DNA of 64,000 nucleotides from Melieria omissa (GCA_963971225.1 OZ020268.1:34931848-34995847); one strand, 5' to 3'; shown: positions 35,573 through 47,305, numbered from the stretch's first letter. The notes: generated by a model from the letters alone, not told the origin. Translations and numbers: made by a program.

Positions 35573-36262
35573 ATCCCCATCCCATCCCATCCCCATTTTA
35601 AAATATATATCATTTTAAAAAAGTCTTCAAGATTTCAACGGGGATCTGAAATTCAAAGTCCCGCATCATTATCTGGACACGCTTCAGCTGGGTTTGAATT
35701 GAACTCATTCTTCTAGACATAAGCGCGACTCTTCAGTTACTAATTTATGCCGAATATCAGAACTTATGCCCCTAAGCTTTTCAATCATGCTGGAGGCATT
35801 GGCGTAGGCAACTAACTTCGTAACAGGAGGGCAACATTTAACTCGAAAGAGTCAACCTGGGGTGATCGAATTGTTCAAAAAGATAAAGTTCACTAATTCC
35901 AAACGGGACAGTTAGTTATTTAAATAAATGAAATAGGGCAAAAATAGGACACAGTAAAAGCATCTTCCAAGGCGTCTAATCTATAGAGAGGCCACAGTCT
36001 ACAGCTTCTTTTCTAGGTTTTACACATTAATTTACATTTATGCTCCTAGAGAGGTTTTACAATGATCCTGCGCAGACTAGCAATGTATGAGCTGATAAGA
36101 TAGTTATTTTTTCTATTAATTTTTATACTATTCGGGCATCCAAAAAGTCTATTGAAAACTCTACCTAACTCACGTTAAATAAAATCTCTAAAATATGATA
36201 TAATCTTCAAAAAGTGTTGAACTACTCAACTCAAATGATGTATATCCTTTAAAACTTACAAC
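35573..36262. other. Non-coding stretch, nothing recognised
   Basis: A short CCCATCCCATCCCATCCCCA run lies at about 35578-35597. No coding or repeat termini were found. Confidence 0.4.
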
Positions 36263-36375
36263 CAGTGGCGCATACAGGATTTCATTTTGAGAGGTACAAC
36301 TTTTGAGCCGAATACCATTTGAAACCATATTTTGTACCAGCATTTTTTGTGTCCGGGGGGTTTGAACCACCACTG
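36263..36375. mobile_element. hAT-type MITE, CAGTGGCGCA family (113 bp)
   Basis: It starts CAGTGGCGCATACAGGATTT and ends TTTGAACCACCACTG, inside a perfect 8-bp duplication CTTACAAC (36255-36262 and 36376-36383). Related copies are at 45992, 47193 and a truncated one at 54467. The shared interior includes ACTTTTGAGCCGAATACCAT and TTTTTTGTGTCCGGGGGGTT-like blocks. Confidence 0.88.
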
Positions 36376-36599
36376 CTTACAACAATCCATTATTATAGAT
36401 CAAAAACTGGCCCATCTGAACCTATAATTCCTATTAAACCATGTCAGCTTGAAAACACAATTGAGCCATAACCACATCCACTTAACCAACAGCTAAAAGA
36501 CATTTGTATTAGACATGTCAGAAGAATGGAGAATTTCAAATTCGCTCCTGGCCGAATGTAATTTCTTAAGACCATATTTTTTCTCGACTTCTAACTTTA

Positions 36600-37900
36600 A
36601 TTCCTATGCGGCTACTCATTGAAAGTCTTCCCTGTCATCATCGCCTCGGCTGCGTTTGCATTTGCGTTTGCGGCGTTGTAGCGCTTTTTAATCTGCAACC
36701 TAAGCTTAAGCACGCTTTCGTTTACATGATAATTTTCTCTTCACGTGTTGTATCGGCCAATTTTTTGTTCATTCTTTTTTTTTTTTTAACAGCCAAACAG
36801 TGTTGCTCGCATATTGCTGCTGCTTGCGGGTTGTCTCCATCTCTCTCCAGCTCTCTCCGATGTGCGGTGTGTCATGTCTTAACGATTTTATTGCTTTAAT
36901 ACAAAAATGTTAATTTCGGTTTGTCTTGGTAATTTATCATTTCGATTGCTCGCTTTTGCTTTTGTCTTTAGTTGGACTCTTAATTTGTTAGTGGCGTTGC
37001 TGTGCCGCGAACTTCGACTGTGGCCGTAACGGCGCTGCCTCCGCTAAATGCTTTTAATTAAATCCAATGCGCATGTGTAACTTTGCTGCGTTTAACTCGG
37101 TTTGTTGTTGTTGCTGCTGCTGTTGTAGCATTATCATAGTCGAAGCTGTGTGTGCAGCTTTGGCGTCTTTGAACTTGACCGCCTCGATTGCTAAATGATT
37201 GATGTGGTATTAATTTTAACATATGCCGCCGCATTTTTTTCCATTCTTTCTCCTTTCGTTTTTTTTGTCTGCTTTTTGCTGCCGCTGCCCAATACTTGGC
37301 CGCCACTAAAACCATATTTTAAAATGTTTCTAGTTAAAAGTATTTTTACTTGGCTCAAGCGGCTCGACTCGCTGCCGACTGTGGCCAAGCGCCGCGCTGC
37401 CCAGTTCAAGCTTACAAGTCTTTTAGCGTCGATGGCCTGCAGGCCTTTTACACATGATTCAGTTTCATAGCTCCACTCGGCGCTGCCATAGACACCAAGT
37501 GTGTCTATTTCTGAGTCATTTGCATATCTGGCGTGTTGTCGCTGTTTTGCCGCTTTTATTTGAGCATTTGATGTTTTGGCTTTGATGTTGTTTGGCAGCG
37601 TTTGTTTTTCGTTACGCTGTCGCTGTCGCTGTCGATGTGTTTCTTTGCATTTTCAAGTCGCCTTTCAAAAAAGTCATATTTAACATTTAATTAGTTCGTT
37701 GTCATAAATACCATTAATATGGCTTTGGCGCGGTAATGTTTCTGTTAACATTTCTGAAAGCGACTTTGATCAGTTCGACCGCTTGGCCATAATGACATGA
37801 ATTATCGGTGTTATAGTTTCTCAGCTTTTTGGCCGGTTGCGTAAGTGATCTTTAACGATAGACAGCGATGACTTGTGGTTGCTAATTTTCACACTATATA
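36600..37900. other. Low-copy island with GTT triplets
   Basis: GTTGTTGTTGCTGCTGCTGT at about 37103 and CGCTGTCGCTGTCGCTGTCG near 37616 are the main simple repeats. Overlapping open frames on both strands lack domains. Probably intronic or regulatory DNA. Confidence 0.45.
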
Positions 37901-39776
37901 TTTTTTAAATTTTGTTAATGTGATTTTGTGCAATTTTTCATATTTTTCATAGCATCGAAGGCTGTAATATTTGGCAATTTTGTACATATTCCTTCATTAA
38001 ATAGTGAAGCAAAATCACTAATCCCTACAATTTAGGTACAAAGTTACCTTTGAATATTTTCTGTAGCCGTTATGAAGACAATGTAATTAAAATTGCAATT
38101 GTGTGTTGTATAATTACAGACCAAAAGCCGCTAAAAAGCGCGTTTAATCTTCCACACTGCTTTAAGTTCATATTTTTACAATGTTTCTTCAAAGCATTTA
38201 GAGCTCAAGACCGCATTGGTTAATGTAAAATTCCGTTCTCCATGTGTTCCATTCAAATGTAGAAACTTTTAATTTTAGGAACTCTGAACATATCTAAGGC
38301 ATAATTTTTTAAAAGAAAATAAGTACGTAAAAATTAATGAAATTCTGATGAATGCTAATAGATAGATATACATATATGTCGATACATATGTCCCTAAAAA
38401 TAGGTAAAGGTCTTGAAAAGTGTTCGATGTGGTAGTTGGAGGTCGACGGTGAATAGGTATGCCGTGTCTATGGTGAAAGGAGCAAGTTGAGGGCGTCCTA
38501 TTATCTCTTCGTATGACCAAGTGACCAACGCGAAATAGACTTCCGAAAGACCATAACCCAGTAACGGGTTGTTATCATCAGTAAAGAACAAAAGAAAAAT
38601 TGGAATTTAGTTTACAAATTTTCAAGAAACTAACTACATCCCAACTGAAAAAATTCTCCCAAATAATTTCAAAAAATATAGACAAAAAAACTTTAAAATT
38701 GTCATGCAGAAATTTTTGTAGAATTATGTAATTTCTTATATATTATATCCAAGTTAGGTAAAGTTAAGTTTGCCGATCATAGCTGCATGCACTGGAAATG
38801 TCCTTACGGCACATTACGATCCATGATGCTGTGTCAAACTCGTCTGTCAGTATGTATCTGGTGAAAATATAAATCACATTCTATACCGATTAGATAAATG
38901 GCTGACTACCTGTCTAATTGCTGCATTAGCCACCATCGCCAGACTGTCGAACTGCCTAAAGCAATTGTTTAATTTTTTAAAATTTTAGTAAAGCACATAT
39001 TTATGAATCAAGCATCTTGATTTTAACTAGAAATCCAAAGCACTCATCACTTTAAATTACCGATTGTTAGGATCACTTTGATCATAATTTACTAAATTCC
39101 AAATAAAAAAAAATGTCCAACTTACATATGTACTTTTATACACATTTAATTAACTATCCAGATATTTGTTGTCTTTATATAACTAAACCAAAAACAAAAC
39201 GTACAGTTGGTATTATAAATTACCTCCTTCCCTTTTCGCCCTTTCTCCCTACCAAGTTGGTAAGACTCATTCAGAGAATCATAGCAGATCTGAGCGATCA
39301 CAGAGGATAGCACTTGTTTATAATCTAAGGCTCATTCGGGACAATCGAAGATTACAGGTAGCTAGTAAATTGTGGTGTGTTGGATAATTGTATAAAGATC
39401 TATTAAAGGTGCAAGGAAGTTAAAGAGAAGGTTAGGTTAGGTTATGATGGCTGTCTTTATAAGACACACACTCGAAGGCCCAATAAATTAAAGAGAAGGT
39501 ACCACAAATTCTATTCAGCTATCCAAATCAAGCCTGGTGCAAGGCTTAGTGCGTTGAGTAAAATCATTCTTCAAAGATGTAAACACGAAGTTCAGATGTG
39601 AAACTTTAGAAGATGGTTCAGTTCTTAAGAAAACTGAAATAAATATAGCGCACTATCTATAGAACGCTCACCAAAACATTTCAAATAATAAATAGTAAAA
39701 AGCATAGTCGCTGTCTGATTTAGCAGGAATTGAATTTTCCCTAATCAATTGCTCATAGAATTACCAGCTACAACTA
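37901..39776. other. AT-rich stretch with decayed dispersed repeats
   Basis: An AGGTTAGGTTAGGTTATGAT motif at about 39430, followed by an ACACACTCGAAGGCCCA block, resembles sequence near 20.5 kb and probably belongs to a dispersed fly repeat. The rest is AT-rich with no exon I can support. The minus frame at 38591-38394 is noted among the rejected items. Confidence 0.4.
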
Positions 39777-40346
39777 CAGGGTGGTCCATCTAGCGTTTGG
39801 AATTTGAACTACGCTTTATTTCGAGAATGGCAGTTCAAATGTCATTCAATTTGTGTTCGTAATTTAGTTAAAAATTTTACATTTACGAAACGGGAGGCTA
39901 TACGGTTTAACAAAATTGATAAATATTGAGAACTAACTTCCAAAGTGGCGAGTCTTCAACCCAAACTGTAAGAAATACAAAAAAAAATTTCAAAAAAAAG
40001 ATTGAAAAGATTGAAAGAAACTGGATCGGTAATGGACCAAACAACCCGTTCCCGTTCTCGTACAGACTTTTTTGTGGGGACCATCCAGAGACGATTGAAG
40101 CTTTGAAACATGAAATCGAAGTTGCCATTCAGGAAATTCTACCCGGAACAATCCAAAAAGTACTTGAAAATTGGGTTGACCGAATGGCGTACTGTGAGAC
40201 CAGTCGTGGCAGTCATATGAACGATATCGTTTTTCATTCTTAAATAACAAAGTCCTAGCTTTGTAATAAAATAGGAATTTTAAAAAAATACTCATTAGTT
40301 TTTTTTATAACCGATTCAAATTCCAAATTTGAAATGGTCCACCCTG
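39777..40346 (+). mobile_element. Tc1/mariner-superfamily element, internally deleted (570 bp)
   Basis: Left end CAGGGTGGTCCATC and right end, inverted, CAGGGTGGACCATT lie between TA dinucleotides (39775-39776 and 40347-40348). Inner inverted similarity continues through TTTGGAATTTGAA. It keeps only the last part of a transposase. Its C terminus is of the same type as the DD41D copies but differs in sequence, so this is a different family. Confidence 0.8.
40060..40243 (+). pseudogene. Transposase C terminus (Tc1/mariner superfamily)
   Basis: The frame reads HPETIEALKHEIEVAIQEIL, then VLENWVDRMAYCETSRGSHM, and ends NDIVFHS before a TAA. The pattern (an amphipathic helix, a C-x-x-S-R-G-x-H motif and an IVFH end) parallels the DD41D copies here (CKRGRGGHLADVVFHY). 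The catalytic residues have been deleted. Confidence 0.75.
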
Positions 40347-40435
40347 TATTAGACAGAAGCCATGATAAGGTACTGTAGTTAGGTAAAGTGATTTATACTG
40401 TAATTAGTGATTAATGATTTAGGTGATATTATATA

Positions 40436-40651
40436 AAGTCGTGTCTGGGTATAGTGAACACCCAAATTTTGACATGGAGCTTCTAAATATTGAACAAAAT
40501 TTTGAAAACAATTTCAAGCAAAAAATAAAATTTATGTTTTGAGCAAATAAAACGATTTTTTGAACAAAACTGTTATCATTGATATAGTGAACAGCCTCAA
40601 AACTGTGAACAGACCTTGCAATAATTGGTTCACTATATCCAGACACGACTG
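40436..40651. mobile_element. pogo-type MITE (216 bp)
   Basis: Left end AAGTCGTGTCTGGGTATAGT and right end (inverted CAGTCGTGTCTGGATATAGT) lie between TA dinucleotides (40434-40435 and 40652-40653). GTGAACA motifs repeat inside. The CAGTC start and TA duplication fit the pogo/Tigger group. Confidence 0.75.
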
Positions 40652-40653
40652 TA

Positions 40654-41140
40654 TTTCGCATTTAGTTTCCCATGGATTTTTGATCCTAGTATAGTTTATG
40701 TTTACGATGGAAATTCAAGTAGCAATCTTACTCAGTCCAGTAATTCTTCTTTCTACCGTAGGGACAAATGTCTTTACTGCCACAGTACTGGTTTGATATC
40801 AGTTCAAATCTAGTTGGAGTCTCTTGAGAAGAATTCATATCAGACTCATGATTAGAAGACCCATTAGAAGTGAGAAATGTATCCCTCAATGTACTTTAAA
40901 CTCAAACACTTAATTTTTAATGAAAGAATTGTGCTTTGAGCTTAAGATTAAAAACTATTACACAGCTGCTTCATAGAAATCTCATTCTTCAAATATATGA
41001 TACATGTATATATGCCATAAATCAGTTTAGAAAACGCCTTTTCGCCTACTCATACCAAAACTATAGTCGACACAAATGAGACAAGTCAAACATTTGTCAT
41101 ATAATTTATTCAATTAACATGTCAGATGATACATGCTATG
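40654..41140. other. Non-coding stretch, nothing recognised
   Basis: AT-rich with no repeat termini found. Confidence 0.4.
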
Positions 41141-44100
41141 ATCACTGCAACCCACGATCACCCAAACAACTCACCGGATTGACCTGCGGCTTCTGCAAAT
41201 GCGTTGCAATGTTCCCGATATTCATACCCATGGCCGGTATTTGTGAGCCGTAGAGTTGGCCGGCCGTCGGCGTCATGTCGGTTAGCATTTTCGCGGCCGT
41301 ATCGCTGCTGCTGCGCTGCACAAACTTCCAATGCTCAGACACAATGACGGTTGACGCAATAACTCGGTTTGCAATGCGCGCACACAATTACACCAAACAA
41401 AATTAACAAATGACAAATTCGCTGAGGCACTCGACGTGAGACGTGAGACGGAAATGCAGCAATGCAGGCGCGAACAATTGTCACAACACTTGAGCGCGCA
41501 CGGCAAAAATGCTGTCGTTGTCGGCCAATGCCCGATCAATCAAACTGATCGATCATATGCAAAGCTGACGGCTGGCTGGCTGCAGTTTTTCGTACAACTG
41601 CGCTGACACTTTGACGTCTCGAGCGTTAATTGGATTCGCGCGCACACACGTGTAACACTTCAATGCATTTATTGTTGTTGTTATTATTATTGTTGCTGAC
41701 GTTATCAATTTGGGGTGGGGAACAATTTAGCAGTGTGCAGATATAACAAATAACAAATTTTGACTGTATGCTGATGGGGATTTTTCAAATTATTTTTTCG
41801 GCTATTTTGTAATGATTTTTCTTTTCACACAATAGACGAATGTGCTGTTGCGCCGGGTAAATGAATTTTTTTTTGTGTTTTTATTTGAACGAGAACGAAG
41901 AAATGCTGTGAGGAAATTTGCTGCTGCAAACGTTGACGTACGTCCGGGCCGCTTGGCCGCAACGTCTTGCGGTGATTGTGTGTTGCGATAATGTTGAAAA
42001 GCGGATTAGGCACTCTGCTGTCTTTGTTGCTGCGCTTTGTTGCTCGCCAGTTGATCTTTTTGCTTTTTCATCCGCTACTTTCAATCTGTTTGGTAGTGGT
42101 GCTGCTGCCAGAAATCCTTATTAGCTCGGCCGGACCAACTGGAGCTGTCACTGTCACTGTTGCTGTCGCTGTGTTTTGCTTTTCTACGGCGGCTGATTTG
42201 CAGTTTTTGTTGTTAATCCGTCAAAAGTGTCAGGCGCTGACAGGTAGAAGCACAGCGTGGCGCTTGCCCGGCGTTGTTGGGCACAAGTCTCACCCGGCTT
42301 GGGTGCGTGTATGTGTGTGTGTGTGTATGCGCGCGCGCACACAGGTTGTTGTGGATTCGTCGAGTTGTTTTACAGCCACTCACAAAATTAATTCGTTAAT
42401 TTGCACAACAATTCGTACAAAACGTTCTCTTTATTCCTTTGCAATCCTCGCTACGTAGTGTCACGATTTTAATTTTTTTGCTCAAGTATGAAATGTTTTG
42501 TCAAATTCAATTTGTCGCAATTCGCCAATGCGTTCGTAGTACGTTCACTGCCACAACTGGGGGTCGTCGGGCCGATTCATAACGCGAGCCGTGCGATGTG
42601 CCGCTGCTTGCGGATACGGGCTTCACTTGGGGAAAATCACCTGGCGCGTTGCTAATTTGCAAAAGAATCCGCGCAAAAATGAACGGGCGTCGTTGCTGTA
42701 CGTTCAAAGGCTGGCGACTGTTGTGCGCGCTGCGGCAACGTACAAAAAAAGCTTTCGCCACCAACACAAACAGCAACAGAAACGCACACTTACACAGCGG
42801 CAGCAGCGAACGCGTGCACCCGCCGTTGTGCAAATGAAACAACAAATGCGCCAACTGCCAAACCATCCAACCGACCAGCCAACCAGTCAACGTACAAATC
42901 ACCAAACACACATATGCAAACAAACAAATGCGTGTATGTGTATGGTTGTGTATCGTCAAAGTCGTGTGGCGTGAATGTATCGCGCGCTGATGTGGAAGGC
43001 AACTAACAACAAACCGGTGTGCGGGCTGCCAAACCAGAAGAACCAGCAGCCAGCCACCGAGTCAGCCAGTCAGCCTAGCGAGCAGCAAGCAGCGCGGAGA
43101 GCGGCCAAGCAGCCGGCCATTCATCAACCTCACTCAGCGCAGCGCATACGGCCGCACCGTTGTGTATGCACCAAAGATAGCAACACTAGCAACAACAACA
43201 GCAAGAGCAGCACTCGGCATTGTTGGTAACGCTTGGTGGTGGTAGTGGTGGTTGCCGTTGCAGGGCGCTCACTTTGGCGCGAGAGCACGCGAGGCATTCA
43301 AATGTGGCGCATTCCAAATAACCACCACCAAAATAACAACAACAACAACCACGTATGTCATTATTTATTACCCGAACGCCAAGCGACAAAACCTCATAAA
43401 ATATTTTCCACATCAAGCATTCATCCAACAAGCCACCCATCCATCCACCCAATCATCCATACATCCATCCATACATCGATCCACCGACCGACCGACCGCC
43501 CGAGCGAACGCTCCGTTTCTTCTCTTCATTCATAAAACGTCTTTATGTTGCTGCCTTCTTCGAATACGTACAATACAAACCCATCAACAAAAACCCCATA
43601 AAAAACCAAACAATAAAAACTATTCAATTTGTTGGGCTGTTTGTATTGGTGCTTACCCACGCACACCTTCGCAGCACGCGCACCCATACCAGTTTTTCAT
43701 GCCAATTGCCATCAGTCAATCACCGCCGCACTGCCGCACTCTCTCCCACCCCAAACCCCAGTACATGCGTTCTTTTCTTTCCTTCGGCAAGTCGCGGTTT
43801 TTTGGTCGCTTTCCCCCACTGGTAACGCCCCGTTGCTTTGGCTCTCGACCAATTGCCAGTTTGTTTTATTCACTCCGTCGGTAACCTATAATTAGTGCGA
43901 TGGCCGCTGCGCAAGCGAGACGCCTTCCATTAGCCGTTCGCTTGCCATCTCGTTTGCGCGCACTTGAAACTTTGCCTGCCGCTCTCAACATTGGCATTTC
44001 TCTCTTGGCATTGTGCAACTCTCCGTCTCTCTCGCTGCGTGCGTGTCGCGTGCTCCTGGCCGCGTTTCGTATTCCTTGCGCATGGCTGATTCCTGCTGTG

Positions 44101-44300
44101 AAAAATTTTGTGGTGTTCTCATTTTTTTCAGCTCGGTTTTTTGTTTATCATTTAGCGGCGCTCAATTGATTCGCCCATACGAGCAGGTGATATATTGAGG
44201 AGGTGGTTTTTTCTATTGTGAAATTGATTAGAGGTTTATTTTTCCGCATTTTTCAATTCTATCTGCAAGGTCACCGCTAAAATCAATTATGGTACAATGC
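41100..44300. other. Large GC-richer low-copy island around a candidate first exon
   Basis: This is the longest island in the window. Besides the candidate exon at 41288-41175 it has GTTGTTGTT near 41674, (GT)n followed by GCGCGCGC at about 42317-42340, (CAACAA)n at 43183-43200 and 43330-43350, and a CATCCATC/CCGACCGA run at 43435-43495. Many frames are open on both strands, consistent with a promoter, 5' UTR and first-intron region. Confidence 0.45.
41175..41288 (-). CDS. Candidate first coding exon of an unknown minus-strand gene
   Basis: An ATG at 41288 sits in a good fly initiation context (GCGAAAATG). It opens 38 codons: MLTDMTPTAGQLYGSQIPAM, then GMNIGNIATHLQKPQVNP. The frame meets a consensus donor (CCG then GTGAGT, 41174-41169) exactly at phase 0. 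Codons are GC-ending and Met/Gly/Gln/Pro-rich, typical of the disordered N terminus of a transcription or RNA-binding factor, but I do not recognise the protein. The upstream sequence on this strand is GC-rich and could be the 5' UTR. The rest of the gene would lie at lower coordinates, past a large transposon-filled intron, or outside the window. Confidence 0.5.
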
Positions 44301-44954
44301 GTTGGGCACACGTGTTGGGCACCACGAATTTGCTCATCTTTGATAAAACCACATTTACCAGCAGTAATGAGCAGCGCATCCCTATGTTGGATATTTGATT
44401 TTGTAAGATTGATTTGGAATTTGGAATTTGAAATTGTAATATTTTATTAACAACTTATCCTAAAATCGTTAGATGACAATCGGGCGGTGCTCGCAAAAGG
44501 GAGGAAAGTGAATACATATTGCCCTTTATTTCATAAAGATTTATAATAACATCCAAGTAATCTGCATCTACATCTGTATGTGTATTTTAATAGATGAAAA
44601 AGTACAAATGAAATAAAGATACGGACAAAAAAGAAATTAATAGAGTATAACGAAATTCTGTTGTTCCGATCAAAATTCTGATAGTTTTTTGGTAACAAAA
44701 TACTCAATCTGATATACCACTCAACGCAAGATAAAAAGTAGATAGATTCGGTGAAAGTTTTCGAATTGATTTTTTAAATTCAAATATTGCGAATAACAGT
44801 TTTCTCATACACAATTACAGCGTTTAAAGTTGCAACATAAATTAAGTATTTATAACATGTAAACAGTTATCATATAGTTTGAGAGAGTTATGACAATTCT
44901 GTGGTCAAAGGGGATAACCGCTTAAGTTGACTTAATACAGAATTGAGTATTGAG
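44301..44954. other. Non-coding stretch, nothing recognised
   Basis: AT-rich. A piece at about 44892-44938 (ATTCTGTGGTCAAAGGGG then ATAACCGCTTAAGTTGAC) is another fragment of inverted-repeat family D. Confidence 0.4.
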
Positions 44955-45033
44955 AATTCTATGACCAAAAGCGAAAACCGCTTAATTGAGTTAGGGATGC
45001 CACCATTTTCCCTTGAATGTGTGGTACATTTAT
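44955..45033. repeat. Fragment of inverted-repeat family D
   Basis: Matches the inverted right half of the 9235-9490 element, including AATTCTATGACCAAAAGCG, TTAATTGAGTTAGGGATG and CCACCATTTTCCCTTGA. The homology stops where a piggyBac-type element begins. Confidence 0.5.
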
Positions 45034-45525
45034 CCCTTTCGACCCCAAAGTTGCCTGAGAGCAACTTAACCTATTTGTCATTTTATAGCAAAAGCTACGA
45101 TTGATTTATGGGTTTAATTTAAGTTGGCAAAATCTTAATTTGTTATATTTTTAGAAGTAAATCCAAAGCAAATTACAAAAATTTTACTGTTATCCCCAAA
45201 ATAATTTGATTTGTGATATCAAGGGAAGTTTGTGTTCTAATTGAAGTCTACGAATTAGGCGCGCTTGATCAAACCCCTGTTTCTTTAATAATGGTTAAAT
45301 AAAATCGAAAAGTGATAATTTTGTATTTTTTCATAAATATTAAATAATTTTTCTGTAATAAAAAAATTTTGACACAAAATTTATTTAACCCGTTTTAAGC
45401 TAAAATTGTTCAAAAGTAAACTAGCTCTAGAACTCTAACAAGGAGGCGTGGCGACTTCAAATGTCACTTCTCATGCAAGTGTTTCATGATTTAAGGCCAA
45501 ATTTAAAAAAAGAGTTTCAATAAGG
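45034..45525. mobile_element. piggyBac-type MITE, family C, decayed copy
   Basis: The left terminus CCCTTTCGACCCCAAAGTTG is followed by the same interior as the 57.8 and 62.6 kb copies: GAAGTCTACGAATTAGGCGC, ACCCGTTTTAAGCTAAAATT and AGTAAACTAGCTCTAGAACT. The left TTAA has become TTAT, and the right end is degenerate, so the end coordinate is approximate. Confidence 0.65.
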
Positions 45526-45991
45526 GTTCAAAAATTATATGTCTTGGGACAATATAACTTAGAACATATTAACTCTTCTTAACACTTTTTCATAGTTTTT
45601 AATGTTGTTTTTTTTAATGTTTTCTAAATAAAGGTATTTCTATAAATACTTAGAACATTGTAATTATTCATATGAAAACCTATTACTATTGGCAAATTTT
45701 ATTTCAGTATGTGTTACAATTTTTATCAAAACTTTAAAACGAGATTACGAGAGATTATTACGAGATGAAGTGAAAGACGAAGCGATTCTCCACCTTTGGT
45801 ATAAATGTTCTGCATTGTACAGGAATCATAAGGACCACCGTAGGGTTTTGCCATACAGTGAAATTTTTCGTTTTTTCGTTTCAGGAAGGAAATAGATCCG
45901 TGGTACCACAATGGGCCTTACTGATCTAAGTGTGCACTATGGTAGCTTACTGTAAATTGTTGTTAGTTAACTACAACAATAGCTGCACCAT
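45526..45991. other. Non-coding stretch, nothing recognised
   Basis: Short frames near 45689-45911 lack a domain and have no splice support. Confidence 0.35.
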
Positions 45992-46136
45992 CAGTGGCCC
46001 ATATAGGATTACATTTTGGGGGGGCGAGACGTTTTGCCTACAACTTTTGAGCCGAATACCATTCGAAACTATATTTTGTGCCAGGAATTTTTGTGTTTGG
46101 GGGCTGAACCCCAAAAACACCCTATGTGCGCCACTG
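45992..46136. mobile_element. hAT-type MITE, CAGTGGCGCA family (145 bp)
   Basis: Starts CAGTGGCCCATATAGGATT and ends TATGTGCGCCACTG. It is flanked by TGCACCAT and TGCACAAT, an 8-bp duplication with one mismatch. The interior shares ACTTTTGAGCCGAATACCAT with the copy at 36.3 kb. Confidence 0.85.
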
Positions 46137-46211
46137 TGCACAATAACAAAATAATTTATTTCAAAACACAAACATTTGAAAGACAGAGAGACGTAGATTT
46201 TTTCATACTGC

Positions 46212-46925
46212 AGGGTTTTCCAACAAGAGATGTTATTTTGGTATTCAAAGAAAAATGCCATTTTTTGAGATAAATGATCGGATGTTTATTTCATAACAAA
46301 GAGGAAGGTATGCCGTTAATAATGAAAAACAACATCAGCCAAATGGCCACCACAACCACGCTTACAGAACCATATCCTTTTCATGAAATTTTCCATAACC
46401 AAATCGCAAAGTGGCTGCCCTATGTTCTCGATAGCCTCACGAATTCTATCTTTGAGGTCTTGAATCGACGCTGGACTGTTGGCGTACACCTTATCTTTCA
46501 CGTGGCTCCAAAGAAGTCGCAAGGTGTTAAATCGCAAGATCTCGGTGGCCAATTGTGATCACCTCTTCCAGAGATAACACGGTCCGGAAACTTTTCCCGT
46601 AAAAGAGCAATGGTTTCGTTGCTTGTGTGGCACGTACCGCCGTCTTGTTAAAAGTAAGCGTTGTCCAGATCAATACCACCCAACTCCGACCATAAAAAAT
46701 CATTAATCATCTCTCGATAGCGCAATCCATTCGCCGTAACTGTTGATCCAACCTCATTTTCGAAAAAGTAAGGTCCAATGACCCCGCCGGACCATAAACC
46801 GCACCAAACAGTCACACGTTGAGGATGGAGAGGCTTCTCCACAATAACCGAGGTGGAAATGGGCCTCATCAGTCAAGATGATTTTTCGATAGAATTCCGG
46901 ATCATTTTCATTCATTTCATTTTAA
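46212..46925 (-). mobile_element. DD41D mariner-like element, truncated copy 2
   Basis: The left end AGGGTTTTCCAACAAGAGA matches copy 1 at 5.09 kb. The right end is missing, and homology stops at about 46925, where a tRNA-derived repeat begins. This copy retains the part around the first catalytic residue that copy 1 lost, while lacking the N terminus. Confidence 0.82.
46316..46922 (-). pseudogene. DD41D transposase, C-terminal two thirds, broken
   Basis: In minus-strand order it shows ENDPEFYRKIILTDEAHF with the first catalytic Asp, then after a frameshift TVWCGLWSGGVIGPYFFENE and EMINDFLWSELGGIDLDNAY. A stop (TTTTAACAAG) breaks the region of the second Asp block. The sequence continues to NWPPRSCDLTPCDFF and, after a deletion near 46513, to HVKDKVYANSPASIQDLKDR and GGHLADVVFHY. 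The stop and frameshifts make it inactive. Confidence 0.82.
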
Positions 46926-47145
46926 TCTGTCCTGTGCGTATGAATTTTTATACGGATTAAAAAACCTACAGTTGGGCGCCTTTTTTATCGCAAATTTTAC
47001 TCTCAGAGAGTTGCATTTCTCACTGAAGGAAGAAAAAATTGTTTTACTTTCTATTTTTGACTATTGACTATGACGGAGAATCGAACCTGGGGTCTAGCTT
47101 CGCTTCAGATTCGTGCTACGCGTTAACCAGTTGAGCCAAATGATG
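46926..47145 (-). repeat. Probable tRNA-derived SINE
   Basis: The minus strand has an exact polymerase III A box, TGGCTCAACTGG (47138-47127). A near-perfect B box, GGTTCGATTCT (47087-47077), lies about 40 bp downstream, which is normal tRNA spacing. The D, anticodon and T stems do not fold as a good tRNA, so it is not a functional tRNA gene. About 150 bp of unrelated sequence follows, ending at the truncated transposon. No second copy was found in the window. Confidence 0.6.
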
Positions 47146-47192
47146 ATTTTGGAAACACAAAAGGAAAGCAAAAGCTGCCCTATACACAGATC

Positions 47193-47305
47193 CAGTGGCG
47201 CACAGAGGATTTCATTTTGGGGGGAGAGAATACCAGCCAATTTTGTAGCAGCAATTTTTGTGTTTGGAGGTTTGAACCTCCAAAATCACTCTGTATGCGC
47301 CCCAG
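47193..47305. mobile_element. hAT-type MITE, CAGTGGCGCA family (113 bp)
   Basis: Starts CAGTGGCGCACAGAGGATTT and ends TATGCGCCCCAG. It is flanked by CACAGATC and CATAGATG, six of eight positions identical. It lies about 1.1 kb from the copy at 45992. Confidence 0.75.

Noticed and set aside
38394..38591. Minus-strand frame ending HRTLFKTFTYF
   Set aside because: No ATG in good context, no splice sites of quality and AT-rich surroundings; probably chance.
47060..47145. tRNA gene
   Set aside because: A and B boxes are present but the acceptor, anticodon and T stems do not pair well; better explained as a SINE head.
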